A DNA stretch of 64,000 bases from Datura wrightii (Eukaryota; Streptophyta; Magnoliopsida; Solanales; Solanaceae). Numbering within the stretch: the first letter of the stretch is position 1; the number at the start of each line of letters is the position of its first letter. A program made the position numbers and the translations under genes. Below the pieces are notes generated by a model. It was not told the DNA's origin and did no database searches. It worked only from the letters and a program-made list of their open reading frames with translations. Positions 58,601 to 64,000 of the stretch are shown here, piece after piece. Where the stretch lies: assembly GCA_035772735.1 (NCBI GenBank), contig JASDFA010000006.1:66666001-66730000 (forward strand). Direction: 5' to 3'.

Positions 58601-61323
58601 TCCCACTTTGCCGAATCACTAATTCAACTATCGCATATCAATGTAGCTATCTGTTATCTATCATCCGTCTTACTATTTTATTAACTATTGAAGAGAAATA
58701 AGTACAAATGTTTCTACAACAGAAACATTCCCAGTATAATCCCACAATGTGGGTTCTGGGGAGGGTAAAGTGTATGCAGACCTTACGTCTACCTCGGAGA
58801 CAGAGTGGTTGTTTCCGATAGACCCTCGGCTCAAGGCTACACAAATCAAAGCAATCCAGAAAAGAAGTACAGATGTTTTCTATGAAAGAAATTTATATAT
58901 ACGGCAGAACAAGTTAGAAAGAGTTTGCACCTTTTGAGGAACTGTATCATCCATGTCGACAAAGTACTGCCTGAAATCATAAAGACAGTTTATAACTTGT
59001 CAAGGATCAACTGCATAAAAACCACCACATTGGCCTGATAGCATTAAAAAAAAGAAAGGTTGATAATGGACTCACTTCACAACTGAGTATGCTGGATTAG
59101 ACCGCAACGGGTTATCATAAGTCTGTCATCAAGCAATGAAATGACAAATAAAGTCAGTTCGTAGATATATCAACATCTAGAGCAACAAACACACATGGTT
59201 GAGGGGTTAACACAGATACATATTTGAAATAGATGAAATCAAGTGTTTCCTGTCTAATAGATACACTTTTTATTTTCTGACTGAAAAAACTAAAGGTAGC
59301 TCTTGCAAAAAGTAGAAGTGAATTTCTCCAACCAAAAAGTATGAACGAAACCAAATGAGAGTGGTAGTAAAGATATGGATTCAATATTAGAATCAACTTC
59401 AGAGAGAGGAGAAAACAAACAAAGATTAGTGATAACATTTTTAAAAAAATTTTGCTGCCTAGAAAAGGGTACAGCCAGGGTGAAAACAATACTCATTTAA
59501 AAAGCTCTTCTCTAAGAGAAAGCCCGCCCCTCAACCATGAAGAGGAACAGAACGTGTAAGAAACTCTTCAGGAGGAAAGACGAAAATACATTGCTTGTTT
59601 GATCTGAAAGAACCTGAAAGACATAAGAGTTAACTTCTTTTATATAAAGCTCAAGTTTGTTCAACTAAATGAGAATGTGAGAAAATCACAATTTTGGCCA
59701 TCTGAAATCTCATTCCTTCCTAAGAACGTGAGAAGTTCATCATAAAGTCTCAAATAGAATGAATAAAAAGACCTTCTAAGCGTGCATGAAGTTAGTGTAT
59801 CAGAAAGCATGAGAACTCAAGGTATTAAAATACTTCTGCATGAGCTAGAGTTAACATCCTTCAGTCACGAGTCATAAGTGTTGTTGAGGAACTCATTAAT
59901 ATAACAAAGAGTCCATGCAACTTAGGTATAGCAACAGCTGATGCCTGTTCCTCAATGTCTCTCTCCCATCTCAATCAAGATATGTGGAATTTCTTTAGAG
60001 ATATTGCTTCATATGTCCACTCCTTTATATTCAATTAAGAACGAATAGGTCACGTGAAGAGCAACAATCATCTATAATAATAATTATTCTTCTAAGGAAA
60101 AAAAGGACTTATCCTCCAAACCATATGGAAATGCCTCGAACATTTATTTAAACATAAATGTGAGTTCATCTATTCATTCTTCATCAAGTCAGGATGCCCT
60201 TGAATAAATGAAGAAATGTATCAGCTTCTTATCTTCATGGAGTAACCTCCGAATGACAAAAACTAATACCTTGTTTTTCACCTTCCTCTTTTTTAATTTT
60301 GCCCCTACTAGTTGAGAAGATAAATTCTCCCAAAATACTTTACCTATAGGCTCACCTAATTTTTTTCAAAAAATTCAAAAATGCAGAATCCAGAAACTGC
60401 AATGCTGAATAAATTGTCAAGAGGACATGTGTACCTCATGCAAACTATGGTTTTTTAAACGAGTCATTTTTCTTGGGTGAAAATGTTCTACAAAATACTT
60501 CTCTATTTTCTGCTAAAAATTATCAGAGGTCCCAATAGTGACAGCATAATAAATATCTGGAGGACAGAACATTATATTTAATTCCCAGGTTCCTTTTGAA
60601 AATAGACCAATCAATGATGCTCTATTGGAAACAAGATTCAGTAGCTACAAGGCCAGTATACTCTACTAATATGTGCAGGTTCCCGTACTTCGAGTGAGAT
60701 TGGCATGGGGCAAAAGCATATATGGTCCGGTATTCACTTGTTCCCTGTATTGGTTATTTTCTTTATATTTTGCTAGTATATCTCCCGAAAAAAAAGACAT
60801 TAGGGTATATATGGATGTAAAAGAATCAGCCTTTAAATTTTATGTTAATTTAATGGACTAAATTCCATCAACCACCATATAGAACACATTCATGACTGTT
60901 AACCAAGACAGAAATAACTAAAGAGTACAATTATTGGAAGCTAATTAAAGATGCATTCTTCTCATTTCATAATCATATTTTTATGGGATAGTCTAAAGGG
61001 ATCAAGTGAAAAAGAAACATTATGCCAGGAAAGAATTCTACAAATCAACCCAGAAGCAGAAAGACATGCCAAACAGCTGTTTAATAAAACCATTGAATAC
61101 ACATTACAAAAATGACACACACACACACACACATTTCCAGCATCCAAGCAAATGCACATACGACATATAATAGATCATATTTTCATATTTAGAGAGTAAA
61201 AAGAGGAGAGAAATTAAGTACAGGAAGATCAGGGATGTAATCAGTCAAGTGAGGCACATCTTCAAGTACGTAGCCATAATCTCCATTCACCACCTTCATT
61301 TGGTATTTACTCTCCGTACCCAT
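52668..61323 (-). CDS. PFK: ATP-dependent 6-phosphofructokinase (cytosolic plant type), 13 exons
   Basis: Phosphorylates fructose 6-phosphate to fructose 1,6-bisphosphate in glycolysis. Exons in gene order: 61222-61323, 59076-59122, 58931-58970, 57929-57991, 57684-57821, 57445-57603, 56957-57010, 56368-56436, 55967-56096, 55219-55487, 53909-53957, 53672-53826, 52668-52844. All junctions are GT-AG and the sum is 1452 nt (483 residues plus TGA). Visible: GGLCPGLN (100-107), GGYRGFYA (131 on), GGDGTQKGA (188-196), PKTIDND with catalytic Asp220/222, KLMGRYSG (261-268), PESPFYLEG, DPTYMIRAVPSNASDN, and C-terminal RITEKQNKVVITDRMWARLL. No transit peptide, and the overall match is to Arabidopsis PFK7/PFK3-like cytosolic forms. 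Intron 1 is 2.1 kb. Introns hold two SINEs and several tandem duplications. The donor after exon 6 is weak (CAG|GTCCCC). Intact; the isoform number is not certain. Confidence 0.95.
54041..54522. repeat. 243-bp tandem duplication in a PFK intron
   Basis: Two adjacent units begin GAACCATTT at 54041 and 54284. They share ACCATTCCTCAAAGCG.TGGAT and other blocks and have diverged visibly. Non-coding. Confidence 0.85.
54697..54897 (-). mobile_element. tRNA-derived SINE with 12-bp TSD
   Basis: About 200 bp. On the minus strand it starts TACCAACATGGGTTGTGGTG and has a Pol III box B, GGTTCGAGCC. It ends in an A-rich tail (AAAAAAGAAAAAAGAAAAAA). Target duplication AGCATTTGGAAT lies at 54685-54696 and 54898-54909. 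It sits in the PFK intron between the exons ending at 53957 and starting at 55219. Confidence 0.85.
55805..55884. repeat. 40-bp direct tandem duplication (PFK intron)
   Basis: Units 55805-55844 and 55845-55884, both ending TTTATAGTGGAGATGGATAT, with a few mismatches. Confidence 0.88.
56211..56290. repeat. 40-bp direct tandem duplication (next PFK intron)
   Basis: Units 56211-56250 and 56251-56290 (TAAAGTTTATGCTTTGCACT at the start of each), almost identical. Confidence 0.9.
58738..58836 (+). mobile_element. Solanaceae SINE fragment (TS-like)
   Basis: Contains GGGGAGGGTAAAGTGTATGC, AGACCTTACGTCTACCT and TTTCCGATAGACCCTCGGCT, words I recognise from an abundant Solanaceae SINE (TS-like). Only about 100 bp remains, in a PFK intron; no TSD was identified. 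Confidence 0.6.
61115..61132. repeat. (AC)n microsatellite in PFK intron 1
   Basis: Nine AC units, perfect. Confidence 0.9.
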
Positions 61324-61640
61324 CTCTTCCAAAACCAATAACAGTACAATGGCAACTCACAAGGGTGTCCAAAAAAAGTTCAAAGATTGTATTTTTCTGC
61401 AGAAATTTCTGTTCGACCCAGAAGAAAAAGATTGTTTTTTTTTTTCTTTTGGTTATTGCAAGAATGAAAAAAAATGAGTGGATGGTTAGGAGTAAGTCCG
61501 AGAAAGACGGTATAAGAAGAGAACGTGAATTGAGAATTCGTTAAAGAATCAAGTCAGAGAAAAGACAAAGGGGGGGAAGGAAGAGCGAGTCAGAGTCAGA
61601 ATGTTGAAATGAGAGGGAGAAACCAGAACGCTACGCCGTT
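61324..61640 (-). promoter_or_regulatory. PFK 5' leader and proximal promoter
   Basis: The minus strand upstream of the ATG is pyrimidine-rich (CTTCCTTCCCCCCC, TTTTTTTTTCATTC) for about 280 bp, like a 5' UTR. No upstream ATG was seen in the 280 bp before the start codon. No clear TATA box was fixed. Confidence 0.4.
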
Positions 61641-64000
61641 GGTATTGGAAATTAATGTATGGTGGCTTCAAACTTCTAGAATTCTGCTCCAATATTCAGA
61701 ATGTTTTTTAGTTATTTTATATTCAAAAAACTTTCTTCCTACATATATTAGTCAAGATGGTCCGGGCTCAATGGACAACACTAATGTTGTTTATTATATA
61801 TCAGGGGTAGCTAAAAAATTTATGTGTTATTTTTATTTTTAAATTTTAAATTTTAATATTAAATAAGTGTCATAGAATTTTTATGAAATATGGAGAGAAT
61901 TAAATGATGTTGAATCTATTATAATTTTAAAATAATAAATTAAAACTTACTGTTTGTTACTTATGATTTTAGTAATTTTTTACATATAAATTTATATTTT
62001 GTATTAAATAAATTAAATTTAAATGAAATGAGTTTGTAATATTATATTCACCGATAATTCTATTATATCACACCACAACCTTATTGATACGAAAGTGTGT
62101 TTTGCATGTATTTGATTATTTTACCATTTTTAATTTCATTTATTTTATTAACAGTTGTACAACATTTTTGGATGCTAACATAAAATTTCTATTTTAAAAA
62201 TAATTATAGAGAAAGAATAAAGCTCAACTAGATTTACATAAATTTTCTTTTGAACTCTTCATATTGATGCGTTTTGAATTGTTATGTTACTATTCAATAA
62301 GCATAACTTTAGTGTTATTTAAATGCTAAAACAGATGTTGTATGAATGATCAATTAAGATTGGCGCACACTTTTGACACACAAAAATGATGTACTTTTAA
62401 GAGTGGTATATGGAACTTTCCAAAAAAAAAAGAACCAAAGTCAAAATCATTTGCCAAATGAAATCAAAGCTTGAGTCTCAATCAATTGGAGTCTATAATC
62501 AACTATTTTCTTCATCTTCCTATTTTTTCTGATTTTTTTTTTAAAGTCAAGGATCTATTTTTGAGGTAGAAATAAAATTTATTTATATTTTATTTTTTTT
62601 TAAATATCACTTTATGAGATTACACCAAATTTTTTATCGTTGTTTTGTAATTGTAACCATGGAAGAAATTACTTCTTAGTGTTTGGTTCGGTGTAATGGA
62701 GAATGTAATCTCCATAACCAAAAAGTAACATTATGTGGTTTCACTTCTCCTTTCCACACAGGAGTTGCAAAATCATCACTATCATAGGATATTAATCCTA
62801 ATGATCTTTTTAAAAAACAATTCATTCATCTGTATTTTTTTAATTATTTATTATTTTTTGATATAGATGAAGCCTAAACTGATATTAATATAATAAAAAA
62901 GTAGAAAGCTTAATTAACATGTTCATATGACATGCTAATTCATTTCTATAACAAAAGAAAATATTTATTTCAATTATGAGTTTAGTTTCAAATTAAAGAG
63001 ATTTCTTTGAAGTTTTTTGTAACCTGATAATAGTCTAGACTATTTTATGTTTGATTGATTTAAAAACTGTTTATAGCTATATAAAATATTTATTTCAATT
63101 ATGAATTTAGTTTCAAAGAGCATTTCTTTGAAGCTTTTTTAACCCGATGAGAATTTAAGTTATTTTATGTTTGATTGATTTAAAAACTGTTTATAGATAT
63201 AAACATATACATATAATTTATTGAGAAATTTACCTCCCGCACCTATTTGGAAAAGAAAAAGGAACTATATCTTTATTTTCAGCCAATTCTCCGTCTCCAT
63301 CACTGTCAACCCCCTACCCCTCTCCTTCATTGACAACTCCGTTCTCAGCCTCCTCCTCCTTTTTCTTTTTTATTTCTCCAATTTTTCTATTTTTTCTCTG
63401 TAAATTAAAATCTCGAATTCCATCATTGATGAAGTTTTGAGGCTTCAACGTTGAAATTTGATTTTGAAAAATTAAAATAATTTCTGGTTTGGTATAGTTT
63501 CAAAAGTTAAGAACATGTAGAATGATTTGGTATAGATTTGAATAAAATTTCATATTCAATCTCGAACTCCACCATGGATGAAGCTTGAAACTTCAAAGTT
63601 GAAACTTGGGTTTGAAAAATTAAAACAATTTCAAAATAGGTATGGTTCCAAAAGTTAGAGAGCGTCTTGGGGAGCATATATCTCAAATTTAGGATGATTT
63701 AATATAGATTTGATGTGATTTTGAATAAAATTGTATTAAAGTTATATGAATTTAAGTTTATGTTGTTGTAGTCATATTAAATTTGTAATAAAGTTGTATG
63801 CAACGTTTGTTGTAGATATATTAAATTTTCAAAAATGTAATATGAACTTTATACTAATTTTATACTGTTATATACACATTTTACTGATTTCATACAATTT
63901 TGAGTAAAATACTTAAGCCTTGAGAAAGATATACACATTTCATACTATTTTTATATACAAAAATTTGAGTGAATTTTTTATGTGTTGAGCAAAAATTTAT
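61640..64000. other. AT-rich intergenic DNA with tandem duplications
   Basis: No gene supported. Two local tandem duplications are visible: units of about 120-125 bp at 62961-63085 and 63086-63205, and units of about 149 bp starting GATGAAG at 63428 and 63577. Confidence 0.6.

Noticed and set aside
62640..62790. Possible MITE (GTGTTTGGTTCGGTGTAATG)
   Set aside because: I found no matching inverted end or target duplication nearby.

Overview
The window is plant nuclear DNA. It holds two intact multi-exon genes with GT-AG introns, separated by about 48 kb of nested retrotransposons, a decayed MULE and a piece of plastid DNA. The SINE sequences, LTR families and plastid sequence look like Solanaceae. 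Species is not resolved from the sequence alone.

Layout. 1-723 is a promoter and 5' leader. 724-3482 (+) is a nine-exon alpha-type Aurora kinase gene (298 codons in the longest reading). 52668-61323 (-) is a thirteen-exon cytosolic ATP-dependent 6-phosphofructokinase gene (483 codons). The two genes converge tail to tail. Each reads through all exons with intact phase and catalytic motifs. 61324-64000 is the PFK leader and promoter side plus AT-rich DNA with local tandem duplications.

The intergenic block. About 4.0-6.98 kb is a decayed Ty3/gypsy pol (RT, RNase H, integrase). It is fused at about 6978 to 1.9 kb of plastid DNA that crosses the LSC/IRa junction (psbA 3' part, trnH, rpl2 exon 2 and most of its group II intron). 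That plastid block abuts a truncated LTR at about 8915. 8.9-25.1 kb holds two related non-autonomous LTR elements (family A, LTRs about 3.0 kb, internal regions about 3 kb). Element A1 sits inside the 5' LTR of A2, and a solo LTR of another family with a perfect 5-bp TSD sits inside A2. Both A elements carry only a decayed antisense ORF, and both carry many clusters of a degenerate CCGCTGCAGCGG palindrome. 25.1-34.5 kb and 50.8-52.2 kb are parts of one AT-rich, repeat-laden locus around a decayed MuDR-type transposase (-), with three decayed B3-domain-like exons and a captured gag zinc knuckle. This locus is split by a family B LTR retrotransposon (34507-50767, TSD gttat/attat), whose 3' LTR is itself split by a family C gypsy element (about 42766-50073).

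Inferred order of events: MULE-like locus first, then A2 and B into it, then A1 and the solo LTR into A2, and C into B. The gypsy-plastid patch replaced the left end of A1/A2 by a later rearrangement. The only genes expected to be functional are the Aurora kinase (mitosis) and PFK (glycolysis); nothing suggests they act together.
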